This document shows, piece after piece, positions 46,174 through 60,133 of a stretch of DNA of 64,000 bases. The stretch comes from Deinococcus aestuarii (GTDB lineage Bacteria; Deinococcota; Deinococci; Deinococcales; Deinococcaceae). Every line of letters starts with the position of its first letter. The stretch's first letter is position 1. Under the pieces are notes generated by a model, which saw only the letters and a program-made list of their open reading frames with translations, had not been told where the DNA came from and searched no databases. The translations under genes and the position numbers were made by a program. Location of the stretch: the NCBI RefSeq assembly GCF_018863415.1, contig NZ_JAHKSN010000005.1, positions 1 to 64,000 of the forward strand. The letters run 5' to 3'.

Positions 46174-47646
46174 ATGCGTCCAGCCCCCCGCACCCTGGCC
46201 CTCTTCACCCTCCTCGCGCTCGGCACAGCAGGGGCGCAGACGGTCACCGTCGGCCTCGACGCCGATCCGCCGCGCCTCGACCCGGCGCTGTCCTCGGCCT
46301 TCGTGGACCGGCAGGTGCTCAACCAGATCTTCGACAAGCTCGTGGACCTCGACCAGAACCTCAAGATCGTCCCGGCCATCGCGCGGTCGTGGAAGGTCAC
46401 GAACGGCGGCCTGACGTACACCTTCACCCTGCGCCCCGGCGTGAAGTTCCACGACGGCACGCCGCTCGACGCCAGCGCCGTCAAGTACTCGCTGGAGCGC
46501 AACATGACCGTGGAGGGCAGCGCCCGCAAGAACGAGCTGTCGAGCGTGAAGGAAGTGAAGGTGGTCAATCCGCAGACCGTCCAGGTCACGCTCAAGCAGC
46601 CGTACGGCCCCTTCCTCGCCACCCTGACCGACCGCGCGGGCATGATCGTCTCGCCCACGGCGGCGCAGAAGGCGGGGGCGGACTTCCAGAACAACCCGGT
46701 GGGGAGCGGCCCCTTCCAGTTCGTGAGCCGCAAGCGCCAGGACAACGTGACGCTTCAGGCGAACAAGGGGTATTGGGACGGGGCACCGAAGATCGACAAA
46801 CTGGTGTTCCGGCCCTTCCCGGACGGGGACGTGCGGCTGGCGAACCTGCTCTCGGGCGCCGTGCAGGTCATCACGCCCATCGACCCCAAGGACATCTCCA
46901 AGCTGGAGCAGAACCAGAAGTTCGAGGTGCTGAATTACCCGGGCCTGGGCTTCCAGGGCATCTGGTTCAACGTGACGCGCGCGCCCTTCAACAACAAGGC
47001 GAACCGGCAGGCGGTGGCCGCTACCATCGACCGGGACGCGGTGGCGAAGGTCGTCTTTTACAACACGGTCAAGCCCGCGGCGGGCCCCTTCGCGCCCGGC
47101 ACGCCCGTCTACAACAAAAACACCCGCATTCCCGCGCCGGACCTGAACGCCGCCCGGCAGCGGCTGGCGGGCAGGCCCCTGACCTTTACGCTGCTCACCA
47201 CCCCCGGCACCGTGACCACCCAGCTCGCGCAGCTCTATCAGGCGATGTTCGCGCAGGCGGGCATCAACGCCAAGATCCAGCAGGTGGAGTTCGGCACTCT
47301 GCTCGACCGCGCCGACAAGCAGGACTACGACGCGCTGATCCTGGGCTGGAGCGGGCGGCCCGACCCGGACGGCAACATCTACGACTTCTTCGTGACGGAC
47401 GGCTCGAACAACCAGGCGGGCTACAGCAACAAGACGGTGGACGGCCTGCTCGCCAAGGCGCGGGCGCAGAACTCCCTGAACGCCCGCAGCGCCACCTACA
47501 ACGTGGCCCTCAACCAGATCGTCAGCGACGTGCCCTACGTGTGGGTCTACCACCCCAACAACCTCGTGGGCATGGTGAAGGGGATGAGCGGCCTGAAGCC
47601 CATCCCGGACGGGATCGTCCGCTTCAAGGACGCCGACTTGAAGTAA
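46174..47646 (+). CDS. peptide-type ABC transporter substrate-binding protein
   Basis: A 490-residue periplasmic binding protein of the SBP_bac_5 (DppA/OppA/GsiB) family. A signal peptide (LALFTLLALGTAGA) is followed by VTVGLDADPPRLDPALSSAF, ARSWKVTNGGLTYTFTLRPG with FHDGTPLDASAVKYSLER, and GYWDGAPKIDKLVFRPFPD. An AGGAGG site precedes the ATG. With the two following permeases it forms an importer for peptides or similar solutes. The nearby gamma-glutamyltransferase suggests glutathione or gamma-glutamyl peptides, but that is inference. Confidence 0.88.
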   Translation: MRPAPRTLALFTLLALGTAGAQTVTVGLDADPPRLDPALSSAFVDRQVLNQIFDKLVDLDQNLKIVPAIARSWKVTNGGLTYTFTLRPGVKFHDGTPLDASAVKYSLERNMTVEGSARKNELSSVKEVKVVNPQTVQVTLKQPYGPFLATLTDRAGMIVSPTAAQKAGADFQNNPVGSGPFQFVSRKRQDNVTLQANKGYWDGAPKIDKLVFRPFPDGDVRLANLLSGAVQVITPIDPKDISKLEQNQKFEVLNYPGLGFQGIWFNVTRAPFNNKANRQAVAATIDRDAVAKVVFYNTVKPAAGPFAPGTPVYNKNTRIPAPDLNAARQRLAGRPLTFTLLTTPGTVTTQLAQLYQAMFAQAGINAKIQQVEFGTLLDRADKQDYDALILGWSGRPDPDGNIYDFFVTDGSNNQAGYSNKTVDGLLAKARAQNSLNARSATYNVALNQIVSDVPYVWVYHPNNLVGMVKGMSGLKPIPDGIVRFKDADLK

Positions 47647-47695
47647 CCCCTCCTTCCCCGGGCGCCCCCCCCGGGGAGACGCTCAGGAGGCCCCC

Positions 47696-48640
47696 GTGAT
47701 CCAGTTCGCCATCAGGCGCCTTCTCTCCGCGCTTCCCACCCTGCTCGTCGTGACGGTGCTGGTCTTCGGCATGGTCCAGCTCCTGCCCGGCGACCCGGCC
47801 CGGCTATTGCTGGGCGAGGAGGCCACGCCTGCCGCCGTGGCGGAGCTGCGCCGCTCGCTGGGGCTCGACCGCCCGGTTCCCGAGCAGTATTTCCGCTGGC
47901 TGGGTGACGTGGCCCGGCTCGACCTCGGCGCCAGCGTGAAGGACAACACGTCGGTGGGAGGGCTGATCGCCGACAAGCTGCCCACCACCCTGCAACTCGC
48001 CGTCTTCGCCATGCTGATCTCGCTCCTGATCGCCCTGCCCGCCGGGATTCTCGGCGCCATGCGGCAGAACTCGTGGGTGGACCGGCTCCTCACCCTGCTG
48101 GCGCTGTCCGGGATCAGCCTGCCGAGCTTCTTCCTGGGCATCTTGCTGATCTACCTCTTCAGCATCCGGCTCGCCTGGATTCCGGCGAGCGGGTACGTGC
48201 CCTTTTTAGAAGACCCCGGCAGGAACCTGCTGCTGCTGCTGCTTCCCGCCGTGACGCTGGGCGTGCCGACGGCGGCGGTCCTGACCCGCTACCTGCGGTC
48301 GAGCATGCTGGAGGTCATGACGCAGGACTACGTGCGGACCGCCCACGCCAAGGGGGTCACGGGGGGCCGCGTGATGTTCAAGCACGGGCTGCGCAACGCC
48401 CTGATTCCCGTGATCACGGCGTTCGGCCTGCAACTCGGCGGGCTGCTGGGCGGGGCCGTGATCACCGAGCAGATCTTCAGCGTGCCGGGCTTCGGGCGCC
48501 TGCTCGTGGACGCGGTGTTCACCCGCGACCTGCCCGTCATCCAGGGGGTGGTGCTCGTGTCCGCCGTGGCCGTGTTTCTGGTGAGCTTCCTCGTCGATCT
48601 GGCGTACGCGGCGGTCGATCCGCGCATCCGGTACCACTGA
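47696..48640 (+). CDS. peptide ABC transporter permease (DppB type)
   Basis: A 314-residue permease with six hydrophobic segments. The N-terminal IRRLLSALPTLLVVTVLVF-like helix (here FAIRRLLSALPTLLVVTVLV) and the large periplasmic loop QLLPGDPARLLLGEEATPAA are typical of DppB. The EAA-type loop is VRTAHAKGVTGGRVMFKHGL. GTG start with AGGAGG. Its stop overlaps the DppC start by one base. Confidence 0.9.
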   Translation: MIQFAIRRLLSALPTLLVVTVLVFGMVQLLPGDPARLLLGEEATPAAVAELRRSLGLDRPVPEQYFRWLGDVARLDLGASVKDNTSVGGLIADKLPTTLQLAVFAMLISLLIALPAGILGAMRQNSWVDRLLTLLALSGISLPSFFLGILLIYLFSIRLAWIPASGYVPFLEDPGRNLLLLLLPAVTLGVPTAAVLTRYLRSSMLEVMTQDYVRTAHAKGVTGGRVMFKHGLRNALIPVITAFGLQLGGLLGGAVITEQIFSVPGFGRLLVDAVFTRDLPVIQGVVLVSAVAVFLVSFLVDLAYAAVDPRIRYH

Positions 48641-49512
48641 TGCAGCAGACCGTGCCTGCCCCCACCCCCGCCCGCCGCTTCCGACTGGGCAAGCCCGTCC
48701 GGCGCTTCCTGAAAAACCGGCTGGCGGTGATCGGCGCCGCGTTGCTGGCCCTGTTCATCCTGCTCGCCGTGCTCGCCCCCTGGATCAGCCCCTACGACCC
48801 CACGCAGGTGTTTTTCACGGACCTGCGCGCGGCCCCCAGCCCCGCGCACCTCTTCGGGACCGACGAGCTGGGGCGCGACATCCTCAGCCGGGTGCTGTCC
48901 GGGGCGCGGGTGTCGCTCAGCGCGGGTGTGCTGAGCGTCGCCGGGGCGCTCGTCGTCGGGACGCTGCTGGGCCTCGTGTCCGGGTACGCGCGGGGCTGGC
49001 TCGACGAGGTGATCATGCGCCTGGTGGACGCCATGCTCGCCCTGCCTTTTTTGGTGCTCGCCATCGCGCTCGCGGCCATCCTGGGGCCCAGCCTCCAGAA
49101 CACCATGATCGCCATCGCCATCGTCACCGCCCCCGCCTTCGCGCGGATCACCCGGGGCGAGGTGCTCGCCCAGCGCGAGCGCGAGTACGTGCAGGCGGCC
49201 CACGCCCTGGGGGCCAGCGGCGGGCGGCTGGTCTTCCGGCACCTGCTGCCCAACATCAGCGGCGCGCTGATCGTGCAGACCTCGCTCGCCATCGCCAACG
49301 CCGTGCTCGCCGAGTCCAGCCTGTCGTTCCTCGGGCTGGGGGTGCAGCCGCCCGCGCCGTCGTGGGGCTCGATGCTCAACGCCGGGCGCGGCTTTCTCGC
49401 CGAGGCGCCCTGGATGGTGGTCTTTCCCGGGCTCGCCATCTTCCTGACCGTGCTGGCCTTCAACCTCGTCGGGGACGGCCTGCGCGAGGCCACCGACCCC
49501 CGCAGCCGCTGA
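48640..49512 (+). CDS. peptide ABC transporter permease (DppC type)
   Basis: A 290-residue permease with an N-terminal RFLKNRLAVIGAALLALFIL helix, the conserved FGTDELGRDILSRVLSGARV, the EAA loop VQAAHALGASGGRLVFRHLL and a C-terminal ESSLSFLGLGVQPPAPSWGS, all typical of DppC. The ATG at 48640 overlaps the previous stop. No DppD/DppF ATPase follows; the ATPase must be encoded elsewhere or shared. Confidence 0.9.
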   Translation: MQQTVPAPTPARRFRLGKPVRRFLKNRLAVIGAALLALFILLAVLAPWISPYDPTQVFFTDLRAAPSPAHLFGTDELGRDILSRVLSGARVSLSAGVLSVAGALVVGTLLGLVSGYARGWLDEVIMRLVDAMLALPFLVLAIALAAILGPSLQNTMIAIAIVTAPAFARITRGEVLAQREREYVQAAHALGASGGRLVFRHLLPNISGALIVQTSLAIANAVLAESSLSFLGLGVQPPAPSWGSMLNAGRGFLAEAPWMVVFPGLAIFLTVLAFNLVGDGLREATDPRSR

Positions 49513-49540
49513 CCTCCCCAGGAAGGAACCTGCCTATCCC

Positions 49541-51130
<1,590 letters not shown>

Positions 51131-51161
51131 TATTCCTGCGCTGACCGGCGGGCCCCGGTCC

Positions 51162-51914
<753 letters not shown>

Positions 51915-51930
51915 GGGCCGAGCCTACCGC

Positions 51931-51951
51931 CTTTCCGGCATAGTCGGAAAG
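51931..51951. promoter_or_regulatory. inverted repeat, candidate IclR operator of the hut operon
   Basis: Perfect 7-bp arms CTTTCCG and CGGAAAG with a 7-base spacer, placed 17 bases from the IclR start and 74 bases before hutU. Such arms fit IclR-type dimers. The binding protein is inferred from position. Confidence 0.65.
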
Positions 51952-52024
51952 AGGTGTTGTGGCAGCCGGAGCCGTGCCGGACGATGGGCCCAGTTCAACC
52001 CCTCCCCGTCCCGACAAGGAGTGA

Positions 52025-53710
<1,686 letters not shown>

Positions 53711-54264
53711 CGCTCCCCCGGCTCCAGCACCCCGGCATACACGTCGTCGAGGGACAGGCTCACGCCCAGGCCCGGCACGCCGACCTCGCGCAGCCGCCAC
53801 TCGGCCCCCGCCCGCTGGTCCTCGTAGACGCGCCGCTGGGACTGTTCCACGATCAGGTAGGTCTGGAGGCTGGGCAGCCCCGTATACAGCGCGTACTTGC
53901 CCACCCGGTCGTTCGCGGCGGTGCTCGGCGAGAGGACCTCCACCAGCAGGCAGGGGGCCGTCTCGCACAGGGGATGCGGGATGTCGTGACCACAGACGAG
54001 CATCACGTCGGGGTAGACGATGGTCGAATTCACGTGCAGGCGCATGTCGGCCAGGTGGATGCGGCACCCTTGACGCCGGGCGTGGGGAGAGAGCGTTCCG
54101 GCGACGTTCATGCTGATCAGCGAGTGCGGCTGGCTCACCCCCGCCTGCCCGTGCAGCGGGTACACGAAGCCGCCCACGTACTCGCGCTTGTAGGGACTCG
54201 TCTCCTCCGTGCGAAGGTATGCCTCCACGCTCATGGCGTGGAACGCGGGGCCCATCATGGAAAC

Positions 54265-54270
54265 AGGGTA
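54265..54270 (-). promoter_or_regulatory. -10 box of a leaderless promoter (Uma2 gene)
   Basis: TACCCT on the minus strand ends 6 bases before the ATG at 54258, with no ribosome-binding site, matching the TANNNT-6/7-start pattern seen at 25113, 33254 and 59980. Confidence 0.45.
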
Positions 54271-54362
54271 CAGGCGGGCGGAAGGAAGCTCGGGCGTCGG
54301 AGCAGGAGCACGCCTGTAAACGTAGTGGCCCGTTCCCTCCCTTCAGGTCACCGGAGAACGCC

Positions 54363-55266
<904 letters not shown>

Positions 55267-55280
<14 letters not shown>

Positions 55281-56550
55281 ACACATGGGGACGCTGTTCA
55301 CCGGCATCTCGCAACTGGTGACCCCCGCCCCCGGTCCCCAGCGAGGCGCGGCGATGCGCGAGCTGACCGTGCTGGAAGATGCCGCCCTGCTCGTCCGGGA
55401 CGGGCTGATCGCCTGGGTCGGGCCGAGCCGGGACGCGCCGTCCGCGCCGCAGGGGCACGACCTGGGCGGCGTGGCCGTCGTGCCCGGCCTCATCGACCCG
55501 CACACGCACGCGGTCTGGGCCGGGGACCGCCTCGCCGACTTCGAGGCGCGGGTGGAGGGCGTCTCCTACGAGGAGATGCTTGCGCGGGGCGGCGGCATCC
55601 GCTCCACCATACGGGCGACGGCGGCAGCGAGCGTCGAGGAGTTGGTCCGTCTCGCCCGGCCCCGGCTGGAGGCCCTGGCGCGTTCCGGCGCGACCACCGT
55701 CGAGGTCAAGAGCGGGTACGGGCTAGACTTTGATGCGGAAGTGCGAATGCTTGAGGCGGTACGCGAGCTTCAAGCGGAGTTCGCACTGGTGCCCACGCTG
55801 CTAATTCACGTTCCGCCCGTCAGGGGACGCAAGGACTACGTTCAAGGCGTCATCAATTCTCTCATCCCGCGAGCGGCTGAGCAGAAAAATCATTCTCTGT
55901 GGTCAGTGCCTCATTCAGGAGGTGAACTGTTTCCGAAGTTCACTCCCCCATTGGCAAAAGCTGTGGACGTGTTCTGTGAGAAGGAGGCGTTCAGCGTCGA
56001 GGAGTCGCGCCGCATCCTGATGGCAGCCAGGGAGCACGGCCTGGGCGTGAAGCTGCACGCCGATCAGTTCCACGCGCTCGGCGGGGTGGACCTCGCCTGC
56101 GAGCTCGGGGCACTCAGCGTGGATCACCTGGAGGCGAGCGGCCCGGCGCAGATCGCGGCGCTGGCCGACTCGCCCACCGTGGCGACGGTCCTCCCCGGCG
56201 TGACGCTCCACCTCGGGCTGCCCGCCGCCCCCGCCCGCGCGCTGATCGACGCCGGGGCCTGCGTGGCCGTCGGCACCGACCTGAACCCGGGCAGCTCGCC
56301 CCTCTTCAGCGCCGGGCTCGCGCTGGCCCTGGCCGTGCGGTTGTGTGGCCTCACGCCCGCCGAGGCCCTGACGGCGGGCACGGTCAACGCCGCCGCCGCC
56401 CTGGGGCTGCGGGACCGGGGAGCCCTCGCGCCTGGACAGCGGGCCGACTTCCTCGCGCTGCACTCCTCCGACTGGCGCGAGCTCGTCTACACGCTCGGCG
56501 CCCCCCCGGTCCGCGACGTGTTCGTGGCCGGGGAGCGCCTTCCCCTCTGA
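55267..56550 (+). CDS. hutI: imidazolonepropionase with a ~22-residue insertion
   Basis: A 427-residue amidohydrolase that opens the ring of imidazolonepropionate to formiminoglutamate. Metal and active-site motifs are VVPGLIDPHTHAVWAGDR (HxH), VKLHADQFHALGG, SVDHLEASGP and VGTDLNPGSSP. The ATG at 55267 has GAGG upstream; 55285 is the alternative. Residues about 207-228 (KNHSLWSVPHSGGELFPKFT and two more), between LIPRAAEQ and LAKAVDVFCEKEAF, are extra compared with usual HutI. The surrounding codons, about 55730-55995, are rich in A/T third positions, unlike the rest of the gene. Confidence 0.92.
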
Positions 56551-56559
56551 GGTTTCCGT

Positions 56560-58137
56560 ATGATCCTGGACCGCACCCTGACCCTGCCCGACTTCGAGCG
56601 CGTCGTGCGCGGCTTCGAGCCGGTGACGCTCGCGCCAGGGGCCCGCGAACGGCTCCGGCGGGCGAGGGCCGTCATCGAGCGCATCGTGGACGGGGAGGAG
56701 GCCGTCTACGGCGTGAACACCGGCTTCGGGAAGTTCGCCACCGTCCGCATTCCCCGGGAGGAACTCGCCCACCTCCAGCACAACCTGATCGTCTCCCACG
56801 CCATCGGGATGGGGGGGGCGCTGCCCGCCGAGGTCGTGCGCGGCATGATGCTGCTGCGCGCCCAGTCGCTCGCGCTGGGGCACTCGGGGGTGCGCGAGGA
56901 GGTGGTGGACCTGCTGCTCGCCCTGCTGAACGCGCGGGCCCACCCGGTCGTCCCCGCCCAGGGCTCGGTGGGCGCGAGCGGCGACCTCGCCCCGCTGGCC
57001 CACCTCGCGCTCGCCCTGATCGGCCAGGGTGACCTCGACCACGCGGGCACCGTGCGCCCCGCCGCCGGGGTGCTCGCCGACCTGGGCCTCACGCCGCTCG
57101 ACCTCCGGGCGAAGGAGGGGTTGGCGCTCATCAACGGCACGCAGCTCATGGGCAGCCTGCTCGCCCTGAGCGCTCTGGACGCCCGCCTGCTCGCGCGCAC
57201 CGCCCACCTCGCCGCAGCGATGACGGTCGAGGCCATGCGGGGCAGCCACCGGCCCTTCCGGGACGACGTGGTGAGGTTGCGCCCCCACCCCGGCGCGCTG
57301 GAGGCGGCCTCGGAGGTGCGGGCCTTCCTGGCGGGGAGCGAGATCGCGCCTTCCCACGCGGGGTGCGCGCGGGTGCAAGACGCGTACAGCCTGCGGGCCG
57401 TGCCCCAGGTCCACGGGGCGACCCTCGACGTGATCGCGCACGCCGAGCGGGTCCTCGCCACCGAGTTCGCCTCGGTGACCGACAATCCCCTGATCTTCCC
57501 GGAGACGGGCGAGGTGGTCAGCGGCGGCAATTTCCACGGGCAGCCCCTGGCCCTGACCGCCGACGCGCTCACGGTGGCGGTGGCCGAACTCGCCTCCATC
57601 TCGGAGCGGCGCTGCGAGCAGCTCCTGAATCCGGCGCTTAGCGGCCTGCCGGGCTTCCTGACGCCGCACGGCGGGCTCAACAGCGGCCTGATGATCGCCC
57701 AGTACACCGCCGCCGCGCTCGTCAGCGAGAACAAGGTGCTCTCGCACCCGGCGAGCGTGGACAGCGTCCCCACCAGCGCCAACCAGGAAGACCACGTGTC
57801 GATGGGCGCCCACGCCGGGCGCAAGCTGCGTCAGGTGCTGGAGAACACGGCCACGGTCCTCGCCGTGGAGCTGCTGTGTGCCTCGCAGGCCCTCGACTTT
57901 CAATCCCTGCGGGCGGGCGCGGGCGTGGACGGCGCGTACCGCTTCATCCGCGGGTTCTCCCGCCCGCTGGAGCACGACCGCTACTACAAGCCCGACCTCG
58001 ACCGCCTGCTCGCGGAAGTTCGGAGCGGCGCCCTCCTCGCTTCGGGGCAGGCCGCCAGCTCGCCCCGGCCCGAGTCGGGGGCCCGCCCCGAGGAGCTGGG
58101 TGCGCCTCCCCCGGAGGAAAGCACGTCCAGGCATTGA
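56560..58137 (+). CDS. hutH: histidine ammonia-lyase
   Basis: A 525-residue enzyme that deaminates histidine to urocanate, the first step of the pathway, although its gene is last in the operon. The cofactor MIO forms from Ala139-Ser140-Gly141 in [20 protein letters not shown]. Other landmarks are [42 protein letters not shown] and [18 protein letters not shown]. The last ~25 residues form a Pro/Ser/Glu-rich tail. The ATG at 56560 lies 9 bases after the hutI stop. Confidence 0.95.
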   Translation: MILDRTLTLPDFERVVRGFEPVTLAPGARERLRRARAVIERIVDGEEAVYGVNTGFGKFATVRIPREELAHLQHNLIVSHAIGMGGALPAEVVRGMMLLRAQSLALGHSGVREEVVDLLLALLNARAHPVVPAQGSVGASGDLAPLAHLALALIGQGDLDHAGTVRPAAGVLADLGLTPLDLRAKEGLALINGTQLMGSLLALSALDARLLARTAHLAAAMTVEAMRGSHRPFRDDVVRLRPHPGALEAASEVRAFLAGSEIAPSHAGCARVQDAYSLRAVPQVHGATLDVIAHAERVLATEFASVTDNPLIFPETGEVVSGGNFHGQPLALTADALTVAVAELASISERRCEQLLNPALSGLPGFLTPHGGLNSGLMIAQYTAAALVSENKVLSHPASVDSVPTSANQEDHVSMGAHAGRKLRQVLENTATVLAVELLCASQALDFQSLRAGAGVDGAYRFIRGFSRPLEHDRYYKPDLDRLLAEVRSGALLASGQAASSPRPESGARPEELGAPPPEESTSRH

Positions 58138-58752
58138 GGTCGGCGCCCGCCCGCCACGTCAGGGAATGCCCGGGGCCCCGCGCGACAGGGGCGCAAAAGG
58201 CCCCCGAGTGGGTCATGGAGCGGTTCATCGTGGCGTAGCCGAGGCTGAACCCGGCGATCAGGGACGCGCCCGGTGCACCCGGACCGTTGCCCAGGGCCAA
58301 GGCGCCCGTGGCCCCGGGTAGGGCGGTGAGGCGGCGGTGATCACGAAGAACACGATTGGCCCGGCGCCGGGGAGTTTTTCCGAAGGCCTGCGCAATGCCC
58401 GCCCCTGCACCGCTCGCGGGATGAGGTGGGGGCGGGAGGGACCTGAACGGGGCGGCGCGCGAGGCGCCGAACTCAGTTGCGCCGACCCTGGCCGAGGGTA
58501 TTCTCAGAGCCCTCTGGAGGGGAGGCCGGGGGCGCCGGGTGGCGGTTTCGGCGGTGGCCCTGGGGTCGGAGGCGGGCCCAACACGCCCTTGTGCCTGTCG
58601 GGCAACAGACGTGGTGTGAGCTTGTGAGGACGCGGGGAGACGTCGCGGGAACGGCGTGGGGCAGGTTCTGGCACCCGGGCGAAAGAGGAAAGGTTCACCG
58701 CGTCCTGTGTCCCCGCCGTGGAACGTCGTCCCCGCGCCCGGTCGCGTGACGC
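58138..58752. other. 615-base region, possible membrane-protein relic
   Basis: No intact gene. On the minus strand around 58200-58380 the frames LPGAGPIVFFVITAA and GATGALALGNGPGAPGASLI followed by AGFSLGYATMNRSMTHSGAF resemble the first helices of an aquaporin (MIP) protein, in two frames. This is weak and rests on a short stretch. The rest shows nothing recognisable. Confidence 0.3.
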
Positions 58753-59973
58753 TCAGGCCGAACCGGGCGCCCGGCGTCCCTCCCGGGGGGCAGCGTGAAA
58801 GGCGAGGTACAGCCGGGCCACGAAGGCGGGCTCGGCCAGCTCACCCTCCAGCACCTCCTCGATGCGGCGCAGGCGGTAGCGCAGGGTGTTGACGTGCAGA
58901 TTCAGGTTCCGGGCCAGCTCGGCCAGCGAGCCCCGGTGCGCGAGGTACTGCCGCAGGGTATCTTCCAGCTTCCCGCCCTCGTCCTCCGCCCGCATGCGCC
59001 CCCGCACCTGCTCGGAGAGGGCGTGCAGGGCCGGGCTGTCCAGCAGGGCCTGGAGTGGGTCAAGGCGCTGGAAGGAGACCAGGCCGCGCGGGGTCCGCAC
59101 TTCGTCTAATGCCTGGAGAGCTTGCCGCAGCGCCGCCCTGACCTCGCCGTATCCGGGCTGCGGGCTGCTCACGCCCAGCCGCAGGTCCTCCTCCGTGGCG
59201 TTGAGGAGGGCCGTGTGCAGGCCCCGCGCCTCGCGTTCCGGGTCCTGGCTCGGCCACAGCCACAGGGCCTTGTCGCCCCGCACGGTGGTCAGGCAGCCCA
59301 GGTCCCGCCCGTGAAAGTACCCCTCGCCGACCGCGCAGAGCACGTCCAGCCGGTGGATGTGCGCCTCGCGGGCCCGCTCGGCGCGGGGCAGGACCCGGTC
59401 CAGACGCAGGGCGGCCAGGACGCAGGGACCGCCCTCCGGGGCGCCGGTCGTGTCCCCGGCGAGCAGCGCCTCGAACTGCCGCTCGCCCACCCGGCGGCGG
59501 GCCGCTCCAGCGGCGGCGGATTGCAGGCGGGCCAGCCGCGCGAGTTCGGCGACCAGCCGGAAGAGGGGGTGCCAGCCGGGGTCGGCCTCCAGGTGCAGGC
59601 TGCCGACGGGACGGCCCTCGTAGACCAGACGTTGCTCCATCCGAATCTCCCCCGGGGAGCCCCGCTGGGCCACGGTGTCTCCCCAGCTTGAGCGGATGGT
59701 CGCCTGCCCGCCCGTCACCGCCGCCAGCCACCCGGCGATGGCCCGTTCCGCCTGGGGCCCGTCCACCGCTGTCCTGACGTCCCCCAGCAACTCGACCACG
59801 GCGGGCAGGTGGGGGCGCAATTCCTGGGCCAGCAACCGCGCGTAGACCGGACGCCAGCGGGAGGCGGGGACACAGGCGAGGTGGGCCGCCGCGCCGTCGA
59901 AGGTGGGGAGGTCCTCGTCCGGCGTCACGGGTGCGAGACCCAGTTCCTCTCGCAGCGCGTTGAGCTTCACCAT
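58753..59973 (-). CDS. PucR/CdaR family transcriptional regulator
   Basis: A 406-residue regulator with an uncharacterised sensory N-terminal part, a middle GGDEF-like (degenerate) domain (LAALRLDRVLPRAERAREAH) and a C-terminal PucR helix-turn-helix: DTLRQYLAHRGSLAELARNL, NLHVNTLRYRLRRIEEVL. It starts with ATG at 59973, 6 bases after TAGAGT, a leaderless promoter. It is divergent from hpaE and is the likely regulator of the hpa operon, presumably responding to an aromatic acid. Confidence 0.85.
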   Translation of the reverse strand: MVKLNALREELGLAPVTPDEDLPTFDGAAAHLACVPASRWRPVYARLLAQELRPHLPAVVELLGDVRTAVDGPQAERAIAGWLAAVTGGQATIRSSWGDTVAQRGSPGEIRMEQRLVYEGRPVGSLHLEADPGWHPLFRLVAELARLARLQSAAAGAARRRVGERQFEALLAGDTTGAPEGGPCVLAALRLDRVLPRAERAREAHIHRLDVLCAVGEGYFHGRDLGCLTTVRGDKALWLWPSQDPEREARGLHTALLNATEEDLRLGVSSPQPGYGEVRAALRQALQALDEVRTPRGLVSFQRLDPLQALLDSPALHALSEQVRGRMRAEDEGGKLEDTLRQYLAHRGSLAELARNLNLHVNTLRYRLRRIEEVLEGELAEPAFVARLYLAFHAAPREGRRAPGSA

Positions 59974-59979
59974 TGTCGG

Positions 59980-59985
59980 ACTCTA
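59980..59985 (-). promoter_or_regulatory. -10 box of a leaderless promoter (PucR gene)
   Basis: TAGAGT on the minus strand, 6 bases before the ATG at 59973, without a ribosome-binding site. Confidence 0.55.
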
Positions 59986-59998
59986 CAAAACAGTTTGT
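59985..59998. promoter_or_regulatory. candidate operator ACAAAACAGTTTGT
   Basis: A 14-bp near-palindrome (ACAAA and TTTGT arms) that abuts the PucR -10 box in the 160-base divergent gap before hpaE. Position suggests autoregulation and control of the hpa genes. Confidence 0.4.
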
Positions 59999-60133
59999 GG
60001 TTTCTGTGCATTCCGGTCTTGTGTGCGGAAGGCCGGGTTCGTACCTTACGGGGGCAAGGACAACTCACCCTGGCGGCCGTCAGCCATGCCCAACACTCCC
60101 ACACGGTTCGCGCATTCTGTTCCCGGAGGTTTT

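Noticed and set aside
46135..47553. 472-codon minus-strand frame opposite the peptide-binding protein
   Set aside because: His/Val/Arg-rich shadow of a clear SBP_bac_5 gene.
55915..58134. 739-codon minus-strand frame opposite hutI and hutH
   Set aside because: Antisense to conserved catalytic motifs of histidine ammonia-lyase and without recognisable domains.
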